Shown here piece by piece: positions 40,127 through 49,378 of a stretch of DNA of 64,000 nucleotides; positions within the stretch are counted from its first letter, which is position 1; each line of letters opens with the position of its first letter. The notes beneath the pieces were generated by a model. It was not told where the DNA came from, ran no database searches, and saw only the letters and a program-made list of their open reading frames with translations. The translations under genes and the position numbers were made by a program. Origin of the DNA: Gemmatimonadota bacterium (lineage in GTDB: Bacteria > Latescibacterota > UBA2968); assembly GCA_002727195.1 (NCBI GenBank), contig PBWH01000006.1, positions 487,381 through 551,380 on the forward strand. Reading direction: 5' to 3'.

Positions 40127-41783
40127 GCGGATAGCCATCGGGTTGGTTGGGGCTCTGATCTGCACGTTCCCGGCCTGGGGTGACGAGTCGACAAGACTGT
40201 CGACGTTACTTCAGGCGCTCGCTCTCAATCCGTCCGACCTGGCGATCGCAAAGGACTACCTACCTGACCCTGATCGCCTCGAGATTGCCCGCAACCGAAT
40301 GCGCGATCCTGTCGAGGCCGACCGGTGGCTGAAGGCGGCCGCCGAGCGACTGATGCGATGCGAGGCGTCAGAGGCGTTGGCTGTGGTTGGGAGCTGGTTG
40401 TCACGGCCCAGTGAAGCGTCACAGATGGGTCAGCTGACGGATTCGCACGATGGGCTCAGGCGAAGTCGAGAGATCCTCGCAGACGCCATACCGGAGGCGT
40501 CCGGGATGATGGCACTTGTTCATCCTGATTCCTCACTCAATGGGCTGGATACCCGTCGACACCTTTCTGCGGGGAGATCGGTGGAGATGGCGCGTCTCGT
40601 ATCTGTTGCCTTCGGCTGGTTGACGTCCCTCGAGCAGATCGAATACTGGCGTCCGAATCGGCTGGATACGCCCTTTGGGGCGATCGCGGTTGGGAGCCCG
40701 GGAGATGACATATATGAAGGCCCGATCGCCCTAGTCATAGATCCTGGAGGGAATGACCGGTATGTTGCGTGCGCCGGGGTAGGCGGTAGCGCTGCTCCGG
40801 TGTCGGTCGTGATCGACCTTGGTGGAAATGATCGATACGAAGGCGCTGCCGGTGTGGGACGGTTCGGCGTGGGGGTGTTGGTCGATCGATCGGGAGACGA
40901 TGTTTATACATCCGCTTCGAGCGCTCAGGGTGCGGGGATCGCGGGTATCGGGATCCTTGTTGATGGGGCGGGCGACGACAATTACACCGCGAGCGTCGGT
41001 GCGCAAGGGTTCGGGCTCTACGGAATCGGGCTCCTAGTCGATGAGGCCGGGAACGATAGGTATGGCGCGGCGAGCCTCGCTCAGGGCGCGTCGGGCCCCG
41101 GTGGCGTGGGGGTGCTGATCGACAGAAAGGGACAGGACAGCTACCAGGCGGCCGGGCCCTTCAAGGACTTCCGTGAAGAGGGCCGGTATGCCCGCAGCAT
41201 GAGCCAGGGGTTCGCGTTCGGTATTCAGACGGAAGCGTCGGGAGGGGTCGGGCTGCTCGTAGACGGTGGCGGTAATGACACCTATACCGTAGAGTATTTC
41301 GGTCAGGGAGGGGCAATCTGGGGAGGACTTGGGGGGCTCTATGACGGGGCCGGTCACGATCGGTTTACGGCACGACGTTACGCTCAGGGATGTGGCGTCC
41401 ACCTGTCCACCGGACTCCTGGTCGACGATTCCGGGGACGATGTATATTCTATGTGGGCCGTCGGCCAGGGATGCGGGCACGATCTGGCCGTCGGCGTTCT
41501 CTCCGATGGACGTGGGTCCGACACCTACGACCTCTCGTGGCTGGGGCAGGGAGCGGCTAGCGGGAATGGTACGGGACTTCTCCTGGATGCTTCAGGGGAC
41601 GATACCTACAGAGCTGAAGGCGACGATACCCAGGGATACGGGTCGACTGCCCGCAACTTCGGGAGTATCGGGCTCCTGCTCGATTCCGGGGGACACGATC
41701 AGTATCGTCACCAAACTGAGCGTCCATTTGTGATCACTTCTCCGACGAGTGCACGTCTCGACCGCGAAGCGGGGAGCCCGTGA
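40119..41783 (+). CDS. exported tandem-repeat protein (GxGxLxDxxGxDxY repeats)
   Basis: GTG start overlapping the upstream stop; signal peptide RRRIAIGLVGALICTFPAWGDE; about 12 copies of a ~24-31 aa unit. Confidence 0.8.
   Translation: MRRRIAIGLVGALICTFPAWGDESTRLSTLLQALALNPSDLAIAKDYLPDPDRLEIARNRMRDPVEADRWLKAAAERLMRCEASEALAVVGSWLSRPSEASQMGQLTDSHDGLRRSREILADAIPEASGMMALVHPDSSLNGLDTRRHLSAGRSVEMARLVSVAFGWLTSLEQIEYWRPNRLDTPFGAIAVGSPGDDIYEGPIALVIDPGGNDRYVACAGVGGSAAPVSVVIDLGGNDRYEGAAGVGRFGVGVLVDRSGDDVYTSASSAQGAGIAGIGILVDGAGDDNYTASVGAQGFGLYGIGLLVDEAGNDRYGAASLAQGASGPGGVGVLIDRKGQDSYQAAGPFKDFREEGRYARSMSQGFAFGIQTEASGGVGLLVDGGGNDTYTVEYFGQGGAIWGGLGGLYDGAGHDRFTARRYAQGCGVHLSTGLLVDDSGDDVYSMWAVGQGCGHDLAVGVLSDGRGSDTYDLSWLGQGAASGNGTGLLLDASGDDTYRAEGDDTQGYGSTARNFGSIGLLLDSGGHDQYRHQTERPFVITSPTSARLDREAGSP
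40704..41725 (+). repeat. tandem protein-level repeat array, about 12 units, consensus G-x-G-x-L-x-D-x-x-G-x-D-x-Y-x(5-7)-Q-G
   Basis: e.g. GVGVLVDRSGDDVYTSASSAQGAGIA / GIGILVDGAGDDNYTASVGAQGFGLY / GIGLLVDEAGNDRYGAASLAQG. Confidence 0.85.
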
Positions 41784-42610
41784 ACGTCTCATTGTTCCTC
41801 GTGGGCGGACTGATTTCGATCCTGCAGGGAGTGTCTCCAGAGCGCGAAGGCGCGATCGACGCCCTTACCGACTCGAGTGATGCCGCCATCGCGCAGGTTC
41901 TGGATACTGCGAACTGGCGGGGGCGAGATGCGGCTATCGAGGCCTTGGAACGGTCGGATCCGCCGCGTGTCGCATATCTGCTTTCACTAGCCCGTAACGG
42001 TCGGGAGCTTGCGACACGCCGGTCTGCGATTCGGAGCCTGGGGCGAGTCGGGCTGGCCGGATTCTGCGACTCCATGCTCGTGTTGTTCGGTAGTGGCAGT
42101 GATGCGGTGGTCTTGGATGCGATCAAGGGGACAAGAGACTGCCAACGGGAGTCGATTGTTCCCCATCTCACATCGACAGACCGGGACAGCCGACGACGGG
42201 CATTGCAGGCTTTAGCCGCCCTGGATGCCCGATCGACAGTAGAGGCTGCTGTCCAAGGCTTGAACGATTCTGATCACGGGGTACGGGCCGTTAGCCAGAG
42301 ACTATTGAGGGACGGCGTGGTAGACGCCGTCGAGGAAATTTCGCGAAAGTACAGTGGATTTTCCGTTACTGGCAAAGCGACCGCTCTCGCTGTTTTGGGT
42401 TCCATCGGAGGGACGCGGGCGGATGCGCTGGTCACTGAAGCTCTGCGAGCAGAGCCCTGGTCGATCAGGCTGGCGGCGGTCAGAGCACTGGACGAGTCAG
42501 GTGGCGGACAAGAAGCTTTGAAGTCGCTCATGACAACAGAGAAACACCCACTGGTCGCGGGGGCGCTGAAGGATGCCCTGGAGACGATCGACCAAAGGAC
42601 ACATGACTGA
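41780..42610 (+). CDS. HEAT-repeat protein
   Basis: Repeated short helical units (RRSAIRSLGRVG.., RRRALQALAALDARS.., RLAAVRALDESGGG..); start overlaps the upstream stop. Confidence 0.72.
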   Translation: MNVSLFLVGGLISILQGVSPEREGAIDALTDSSDAAIAQVLDTANWRGRDAAIEALERSDPPRVAYLLSLARNGRELATRRSAIRSLGRVGLAGFCDSMLVLFGSGSDAVVLDAIKGTRDCQRESIVPHLTSTDRDSRRRALQALAALDARSTVEAAVQGLNDSDHGVRAVSQRLLRDGVVDAVEEISRKYSGFSVTGKATALAVLGSIGGTRADALVTEALRAEPWSIRLAAVRALDESGGGQEALKSLMTTEKHPLVAGALKDALETIDQRTHD

Positions 42611-44885
42611 CGACACGACCGACAATACGTCGACAAGCAGCAGACTCCAGCAGGCGATCCTTGTCGGGTTAGGGATGATGCTGGTGCTGGTTCCGCTCTA
42701 CTTCAGCCCTTCGATGAGCGATTACCACACGCCGAAGTTCATTCTCGTCCAGGTATTCGCCACGATTCTTGGATGCCTGCTCCTGATCAGCATGGTGCTG
42801 GACGGAGAGGTCTACATCCTGGACCACCCGATCTACTACACGATGCTGGCCTTCCTGGCGGCAAATTTCATCTCGCTGTTCCAGGCAGCCAACGTCTACC
42901 AGGGACTCTACTCGCTCTGGATCCAGCTCTGTTTCTTCATCCTGTCGATCCTCTGCTTTCATTGTCTCAAGAACCGTCGCCAGGTGATGGCCCTGGCGGC
43001 TACGATGGCTGCGGCCGGCAGCCTCGTCGGCGTGATCGGCCTGCTCCAGCACAATGATATCTACCACTTCTACCATCGTTGGAACATAGCGGCGTCCACG
43101 ATCGGCAACGTGAACTTCGTGGCCGAGTACTACAACGTGGTCTACCCGATTTCACTGGTTCTCCTGTTGATTGTCCGGAATCCGTGGGTTTGGTCGCTCC
43201 TGTTGACTGGTTGTTTCGCGATGACGTGTCACCTGATCGTGATGGGGAGCCGGGGGGGCTGGCTGGGGGTCGTGATCGCGGCCTCGGTGATCGTCGGCTC
43301 GGAGTTGATTCGTCGGCACCACGTCGGGAGGCGCACGGTGGATGCGTTGATGATCAGCGTCCTGACTATCCTGCTGGGATGGCCGATCCTGACGAGCGTC
43401 GCTTCTAGCCTCCCCGTGTCGAAGGACAAGTCGCTCGCGGCCCTATCGGAGACATACTGGGATGTGGTTGTGACGCGCAGTACCGATGCGCTCGTTCTGG
43501 GAGATACCTCGACCCGGCAGCGTGTCTATCTGTGGGAGGATACCTTTCGCCTGATTCTCGATCGGCCCCTACTCGGTATCGGGACGGGCAATTACGAGTT
43601 CCATATCCAGGGGCATCTGGGTGAGGGCAGCCTGGAGATCAAGAGCACGATGGAGCGGGATTCGGGCATCGATCACATGATTTTCCGTGCCCACAATGAC
43701 TACCTGGAGGTCTGGGCTGAGACGGGGATCCTGGGGATGCTGGCCTTTGTCGTCTTGATGGTTCAGGTCTTGAGATCGGTCTACGGGCTTCTCAGACGGT
43801 ATGTCCGAGGAAAAGAGGATCCGATTGTGGTCGGTCTCTGTGCGGCGGTGCTGGCGACGATGGCTCACGCTCTGTTCAGTTCGAACTTCCAAAACCCGGC
43901 ATCGGCAGTCGTGTTCTGGGTGGTCGTCGGGTTCGTCTGGGTGTACTCGGTGGATACGAAGGATCGTCCCCGATTGGGGTTGTTTAACACCTCATCGGAC
44001 GGGTTCTCCTTTGGGCTTGCCGCAGCAGGCGTCGCGATCGTTCTCTTCACAGTCTACCACGGCTATCGCATGCGGGAAGGTGCCATCCTTTTCCAGACGG
44101 CCCGGACCCAGATGACGCGTGAGGAGTTCGAGGATGCAAAGTCCACGCTCCAGACGTCTTTGCGTTACCCGTCACCGCGTCCATTCGCGACCTACGAAAT
44201 GCTCGGCAAGGTGTTGCACCACTTCGAGCAGTGGCGGGAGGCGGAAGAGGCCCTCCGGCGGAGTCTGCAGCATCATCCGAACCATCCGTCCGTTCACTAC
44301 TTCCTGGCGCGATCTCTCGTCCAGCAGGGGCGAGCGGACGAAGCGATTCTCCTGCTTGCCAGAGGGATCGAGATGGAGCCGTTCAGGGCGAGCTACCACA
44401 TCGCGTTGGGCACCGCGCTCGGACACGCCGGGCGACACGCCGAGGGTGTGGCGTCACTCGAGCATGCGATCAAACTCGCTCCCAACAACAAGGATGCCTA
44501 CTATGCGTTGGGTGGATTAGAGCAGCAAAGAGAAAACCATGCGGCGGCGCTGGAAGCGTTTGAGGAAGCGCTTCGGCTGGCTACTAGGGATCCCGAGATC
44601 CGGAACAGCCGGGCGAAGCAGCTGGTGTTGCTCCAGAGGTATGACGAAGCGATCGAGGAGTTTCGGTCGATCATCCGTGAACATCGAGGGATGGAATCGG
44701 CTCGGCTGAACCTGGCCGTGGCCCTGCTACAGGCTGGAAATACCCAGGGGGCGATCGGTGTGTGTGCGGAGATGTTGAGGTTGTGGCCCGGTCATCAGAG
44801 CGCCAGGCGGTTTCTTCAGTTGATCTACAAGCATATGGGCGAGACGGACAACGTGCGCCGGGTCGCGAATGGCGAACTGCAGTAA
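42603..44885 (+). CDS. O-antigen ligase/polymerase-like membrane protein with C-terminal TPR repeats
   Basis: Multiple TMs; LGIGTGNYEFHI and HNDYLEVWAETGILG (O-antigen ligase motif); TPR region EEALRRSLQHHPNHPSVHYFLARSLVQQG. Confidence 0.88.
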   Translation: MTDDTTDNTSTSSRLQQAILVGLGMMLVLVPLYFSPSMSDYHTPKFILVQVFATILGCLLLISMVLDGEVYILDHPIYYTMLAFLAANFISLFQAANVYQGLYSLWIQLCFFILSILCFHCLKNRRQVMALAATMAAAGSLVGVIGLLQHNDIYHFYHRWNIAASTIGNVNFVAEYYNVVYPISLVLLLIVRNPWVWSLLLTGCFAMTCHLIVMGSRGGWLGVVIAASVIVGSELIRRHHVGRRTVDALMISVLTILLGWPILTSVASSLPVSKDKSLAALSETYWDVVVTRSTDALVLGDTSTRQRVYLWEDTFRLILDRPLLGIGTGNYEFHIQGHLGEGSLEIKSTMERDSGIDHMIFRAHNDYLEVWAETGILGMLAFVVLMVQVLRSVYGLLRRYVRGKEDPIVVGLCAAVLATMAHALFSSNFQNPASAVVFWVVVGFVWVYSVDTKDRPRLGLFNTSSDGFSFGLAAAGVAIVLFTVYHGYRMREGAILFQTARTQMTREEFEDAKSTLQTSLRYPSPRPFATYEMLGKVLHHFEQWREAEEALRRSLQHHPNHPSVHYFLARSLVQQGRADEAILLLARGIEMEPFRASYHIALGTALGHAGRHAEGVASLEHAIKLAPNNKDAYYALGGLEQQRENHAAALEAFEEALRLATRDPEIRNSRAKQLVLLQRYDEAIEEFRSIIREHRGMESARLNLAVALLQAGNTQGAIGVCAEMLRLWPGHQSARRFLQLIYKHMGETDNVRRVANGELQ

Positions 44886-44894
44886 GAGGAACCC

Positions 44895-45038
44895 GTGTAT
44901 CCTGACGATCCCAGACCTGGGCAACGACAACGGTCGAAGGGCGAGCAGTTCCTATTGATCCTGATCGCTCTGGGGGTCGCTGTGGTGGTCACGCTGTTTG
45001 GCGGTGTGGTCCTGTATGTCGCGCGTCTGATGCAGTAA
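44895..45038 (+). CDS. small single-TM protein, 47 aa (GTG start; not in ORF track)
   Basis: GTG...TAA: MYPDDPRPGQRQRSKGEQFLLILIALGVAVVVTLFGGVVLYVARLMQ. Confidence 0.5.
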   Translation: MYPDDPRPGQRQRSKGEQFLLILIALGVAVVVTLFGGVVLYVARLMQ

Positions 45039-45041
45039 CCC

Positions 45042-45788
45042 TCAGTACGTCGCACGTCCTCCACTGACATCGAAGCACGCTCCCGTCGCAAAGGTCGACT
45101 CGTCGGAAACGAGAAACAGGATCGTCGCGGCGACTTCCTCGGGCTTCCCGAGCCTGCCGAGAGGGATCTTCGAGGTTAGAAAGTCCACTCTTTCCGGATC
45201 TATCCCGTCTAGTAGAGGTGAGTCGATCAAAGCGGGCGCGACACAGTTCACGCGAATCCCATCCGTCAGGACCTCCTTGGCCAGCGTTTTCGTGAAGCAG
45301 ATGACTCCCGCTTTGGAGACGGAGTAGGGCGCCATGTTGGCGTTTCCTTCCTTCCCTGATATGGAGGCGACCGAGACAATGACCCCGGACTGATGCTCGA
45401 TCATGTGATTCACGGCTGCGCGCGAGCACAGAAACGTCCCCTTCAGGTTCACACCCAGGACGCTGTCCCAGTCGGACTCTTCGAGGTCCTTCACTGGCGT
45501 GTCCGTCCCGACCACTCCCGCGTTGTTGACCAGAATATCAAGCTGTCCCAGTCGCTCGATTACTTCCGAGAAGGCGAGATCGACGTCTTCGGCTTTCGAG
45601 ATATCGGCGTGGATGCCGATTGCATCGTTTTCGAGGTCCGCCGCCGCCCGTTCCGCGCCCTCTTGCGAAATGTCGAGTATGACGACCCGGGCGCCTTCGG
45701 CAGCGAGTCGTCGTGCGATCGCGTTCCCGATGCCCTGGGCCGCCCCAGTGACGACCGCGGTCTTGCCGGCCAGAGGTTGTTGGTTCAT
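45042..45788 (-). CDS. SDR family oxidoreductase (3-oxoacyl-ACP reductase-like)
   Basis: GKTAVVTGAAQGIGNAIARRLAAEG, VNNAGV, YSVSKAGVICFTKTLAKE. Confidence 0.92.
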   Translation of the reverse strand: MNQQPLAGKTAVVTGAAQGIGNAIARRLAAEGARVVILDISQEGAERAAADLENDAIGIHADISKAEDVDLAFSEVIERLGQLDILVNNAGVVGTDTPVKDLEESDWDSVLGVNLKGTFLCSRAAVNHMIEHQSGVIVSVASISGKEGNANMAPYSVSKAGVICFTKTLAKEVLTDGIRVNCVAPALIDSPLLDGIDPERVDFLTSKIPLGRLGKPEEVAATILFLVSDESTFATGACFDVSGGRATY

Positions 45789-45790
45789 TG

Positions 45791-46912
45791 CTATTCTCCT
45801 GCCGATGGGGCGAGGTTGATGGAGAGTTGGTCGTAGTCTGGAAGATCTGTCAGACTGTCGACGAGCTTTCGAGCGATCCGAGAGTACGCATACGTTTCGA
45901 TTTCGTCCAGACGTACCCACTTGTGCTGGTCGTGATCCTCGGTGGATGGACGCCCGGATCGCCAGGACGTGCGATACGATCGAACGACCGCGGAGAAATG
46001 GGTGTAGGCGTGCCGAAGCAATCGGTGGGGCTTCAACGCGTCCACGTCGCAGCCGAGGGCTTCGAGAACGCGCGGGGTGAGGGCGTCAATCGTCGCCGGT
46101 GACTTGGTCTCGATCGACGGGAATTCCCACAGTCCGCCCAGGAGACCGTCCGCCTTCCTTCTGGATATGAGGAACTCGTCCCCCTTCCTCACGATCAGCG
46201 CGCCGTAGTGGCGCTCAGGGCGCGCTGCCCGTTTGGCCTTTCGCGGGATCTCATCGACGCGTCCCAGAGAAAGGGCTGCACAATGGCCTGCGACCGGACA
46301 GGCATCACACAATGGCTGTCTGGGCTTACACACCGTCGCCCCGAGTTCCATCATTGCTTGGTTGTGGTCGCCCGGACGACCGACTGTCAGCAGGTCGTCT
46401 GCGTGCTGCTGATGGGCCTTCTTCGTGGCTGGCGCGGTCACGTCATCATCGATTGCACCCAGCCGTGAAAGAACACGAATCACGTTGCCGTCCAGGACAG
46501 CGTGCGGCCGGGAAAACGCGATGCTGGCGACTGCGGCCGACGTATATGGACCGAAGCCGGGGAGTGACAGCAACTGATCGAAGTCATCGGGTACGTGGCC
46601 GTCGTGATCGTCTATGATCGCCCTGGCGGCCTTGTGCAGGTTTCTTGCCCGGTTGTAATAGCCGAGTCCTTCCCATAGTCTGAGCACGTCGTCCAGGTCG
46701 GCTCGCGCCAGATCGGCGAGGGTCGGTAATGCGTGCGTGAATCGTTCGAAGTAAGGTATGACGGTAGCAACCTGAGTCTGCTGGAGCATGAATTCCGACA
46801 GCAGGATGTGATACGGATTCTGACTTCCACGCCACGGCATGTCCCGTTTCTGCCGGTCATACCATCTGAGGATGCGACGCCTGAATGCGGTTCTGTCTTC
46901 CGATGGGATCAT
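45791..46912 (-). CDS. mutY: A/G-specific adenine glycosylase MutY
   Basis: MPWRGSQNPYHILLSEFMLQQTQVATVIPYFERF, LPGFGPYTSAAVASIAF, CKPRQPLCDACPVAGHC Fe-S motif. Confidence 0.95.
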   Translation of the reverse strand: MIPSEDRTAFRRRILRWYDRQKRDMPWRGSQNPYHILLSEFMLQQTQVATVIPYFERFTHALPTLADLARADLDDVLRLWEGLGYYNRARNLHKAARAIIDDHDGHVPDDFDQLLSLPGFGPYTSAAVASIAFSRPHAVLDGNVIRVLSRLGAIDDDVTAPATKKAHQQHADDLLTVGRPGDHNQAMMELGATVCKPRQPLCDACPVAGHCAALSLGRVDEIPRKAKRAARPERHYGALIVRKGDEFLISRRKADGLLGGLWEFPSIETKSPATIDALTPRVLEALGCDVDALKPHRLLRHAYTHFSAVVRSYRTSWRSGRPSTEDHDQHKWVRLDEIETYAYSRIARKLVDSLTDLPDYDQLSINLAPSAGE

Positions 46913-49041
46913 TTCAGGTCAGCCAGCCTTTGGCGAACAGCATCCCTGGGTCCCTCCGCACCATCCCAGCGCGACATGAAAGCCTCGAACGCCTGAACAG
47001 CCCTGGCCGTGTCACCTGTGGCAGCGTAGAGTTCACCGAGGTTGAAGAGAACGGGCACGTGCGTACGGTCCAGGGTCAGCACCTGTCTGAAGTGACGGGC
47101 TGCCTGGCCGTGTCGGGCTTGCTTCTGACGGATGACCCCGAGTCGATAGTGGTAGGTGACCCTCTCCGGGCCCGCAAGGCTGGCTGCTTCCAGGATTCGG
47201 GCAGCCTCGTCAAAGTCCCCGTTTCCTTCCAGTCGTGACGCCAACTCCGATGTTACAGCGTCGTTGCCCGGCGCCTTGTCGTGAGCTCGGCGCAACTCTG
47301 CCGTCGCACCGCGCTCGTCACCCTTGCCCTGGTATGCGCGGGACCGGTTCAGATGGACTTCTACGTGGTTGGGACTCAGACCATCGATCGCCAGAAGCGC
47401 ATCCAGAGCGTCGTCGTACCGGCCTGCGGCGTTCAGCGACATGCCCAGGTTGTTAATGGCGTTGACAAGGTAGGGATGATACGAGAGGCAGGCTCTTTGG
47501 TCGTCGATGGCTTGCGCATAGGCCCCGAGCATGTGGTGTGACAGGCCCCTGAGCAGGTAGATCTGCGGGTCGAACACGCCCCACCCTAGTGCCGCGGATC
47601 CGTGCGTCACGCCTCCTGCCCAATCTCTACGATCGACGGAGACGACTTGATGCAGCGCCATTCGGTCGAACCGAACCGCTCGCCAGGCAATGACGGTGGA
47701 GAACAAGGCGATCAGGCACGCAAGGCCCAGAGAGACCAGAGGTCGCATGGAGGTTGTGCGCGATTGTGGGTCGAGGCGTGCAATCACGGCGAGCGACAAG
47801 GCGGCAACAAAGGTGACCGGGACACGTTCGAGTGGAAAGCTGAAGCAGGCGTGACACGCGATCGCCACGATCGACGACAAGGCAGCCGTCGCGACTAGGC
47901 TCGTGTCCTGATCCCTGGCCGAAGTGAATACGCGACGGGCGGCACCGGCTATGGCAAGGCCAAGCCAGACTGCGATCAGGAGGCCGGTTATGCCGGATTC
48001 GGCTGCGATCCACAGATAGTCATTGTGGGGGCGTCGAGGCGTACCAATGACCGAGATCGCCTCGCCCTTGTCGTATGAGGGGTATGAGTACTGCCAGTTC
48101 CCGGCACCGACGCCGAGCAGGGGGTTATCCGCTATCATCAGGAGTGTGTTCGCCCACATGTCGTAGCGGTCCTTGTCGGCGCCGGGTTCGAAAGTGGACG
48201 CAATGGTGCTGACGACGGTTGTTTTCTCCTCGTTCGACCTGTCATAGCCACGACGGTTCATGGAGGGCGGAACGGTGACGGCGAATATTCCCGCGCATAG
48301 GATGGCCAGGCCCGTTGTCAGAAGAGCTCCTGTGAGGGCACCGGGTCTGACACGAGGTGCCTGCTTCCATTTCCAGCCCCACAGCGCAAGGCAAACCACC
48401 AGGGATACGAGGCACGCAGCCCACGCAGCGCGTGTTCTCGTGGCCACGAGGAAGGAAGTGTTCAGGAAAAGGACCAGTCCCCAGCCGGCACGGAGGGTAG
48501 TGGATGACTGCCGAAAGAGTTCCGCGATTATGAACGGGATGACGGCGATCGTAAATGCAGCGGCGTTGTTCCGGTAGCCGAAGGTCGAGCTGGGCAATCC
48601 GGACGTAGGGATGCCGAGTCCTGCCCAGCCCGCATACTGAGCGATCCCAATCGCAGATGTCAGTCCCGTGACGAGACCCAACACTTTCAGGGTGTTGGTC
48701 ATGGCGCGCCGATCGAGGAGAGACGGAACGAGAAGTATGGTGATCAAGAGCGAGAAGCGATGACCAATGACGACGACGGACTCGACGCGATTTATGGATT
48801 CGACGATCGAGATCGTGGTCACGAACAACAATAGGATCGCGGGCAGGGCGATACGGGACCGGTGCCACGAGTACTTTCTCAGGAGAGCAAGAGCAACCAG
48901 CGAGACCATCCCGGCGTGCAGTAGGACGAGTTTGACGTAGTATCCGAGGTGGATCGACTCCGACACGATGATCAGTGGGAGACCGACCAGGAGTACAGAG
49001 ACGAGGGAGGTGGGGAGACGGTTGAGACCGATGGACGTCAA
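46909..49041 (-). CDS. O-antigen ligase/polymerase-like membrane protein with C-terminal TPR repeats
   Basis: Multiple TMs; LGVGAGNWQYSYPSYDKGEA, RPHNDYLWIAAESGITG; TPR-like C-terminus. Confidence 0.87.
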   Translation of the reverse strand: MTSIGLNRLPTSLVSVLLVGLPLIIVSESIHLGYYVKLVLLHAGMVSLVALALLRKYSWHRSRIALPAILLLFVTTISIVESINRVESVVVIGHRFSLLITILLVPSLLDRRAMTNTLKVLGLVTGLTSAIGIAQYAGWAGLGIPTSGLPSSTFGYRNNAAAFTIAVIPFIIAELFRQSSTTLRAGWGLVLFLNTSFLVATRTRAAWAACLVSLVVCLALWGWKWKQAPRVRPGALTGALLTTGLAILCAGIFAVTVPPSMNRRGYDRSNEEKTTVVSTIASTFEPGADKDRYDMWANTLLMIADNPLLGVGAGNWQYSYPSYDKGEAISVIGTPRRPHNDYLWIAAESGITGLLIAVWLGLAIAGAARRVFTSARDQDTSLVATAALSSIVAIACHACFSFPLERVPVTFVAALSLAVIARLDPQSRTTSMRPLVSLGLACLIALFSTVIAWRAVRFDRMALHQVVSVDRRDWAGGVTHGSAALGWGVFDPQIYLLRGLSHHMLGAYAQAIDDQRACLSYHPYLVNAINNLGMSLNAAGRYDDALDALLAIDGLSPNHVEVHLNRSRAYQGKGDERGATAELRRAHDKAPGNDAVTSELASRLEGNGDFDEAARILEAASLAGPERVTYHYRLGVIRQKQARHGQAARHFRQVLTLDRTHVPVLFNLGELYAATGDTARAVQAFEAFMSRWDGAEGPRDAVRQRLADLK

Positions 49042-49373
49042 ACCGCCGTTCCTGGTGGTGGATCGTCGGGTTTACCCGCCAGTTGCTCGGCGTGTTCCTT
49101 GACTACGTCAGACGGGCTGAACTTGATCAGGTTGTGCAGCGCGACAAGGTAGAGCACGATGTCCTCGGCGAACCCCAGGGGAGGGAAAATAGCCTCGGGT
49201 ATGAGGTCGAAGGGGGACACCACATACAACAACACCCCGATGTAGAACAGCTTGAGATGCCAGGGGACGCGCGACTCGAACAGAAGACGGAATGAGAGCC
49301 GGATATACTGAGGCAGGCGGACGATGATCGCAAACAGACCACGGAGCGGCAGTCTCGACAGTGGGATCCGCAC
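49038..49373 (-). CDS. DUF1232/YkvA family membrane protein
   Basis: VPWHLKLFYIGVLLYVVSPFDLIPEAIFPPLGFAEDIVLYLVAL. Confidence 0.85.
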   Translation of the reverse strand: MRIPLSRLPLRGLFAIIVRLPQYIRLSFRLLFESRVPWHLKLFYIGVLLYVVSPFDLIPEAIFPPLGFAEDIVLYLVALHNLIKFSPSDVVKEHAEQLAGKPDDPPPGTAV

Positions 49374-49378
49374 GGCGT

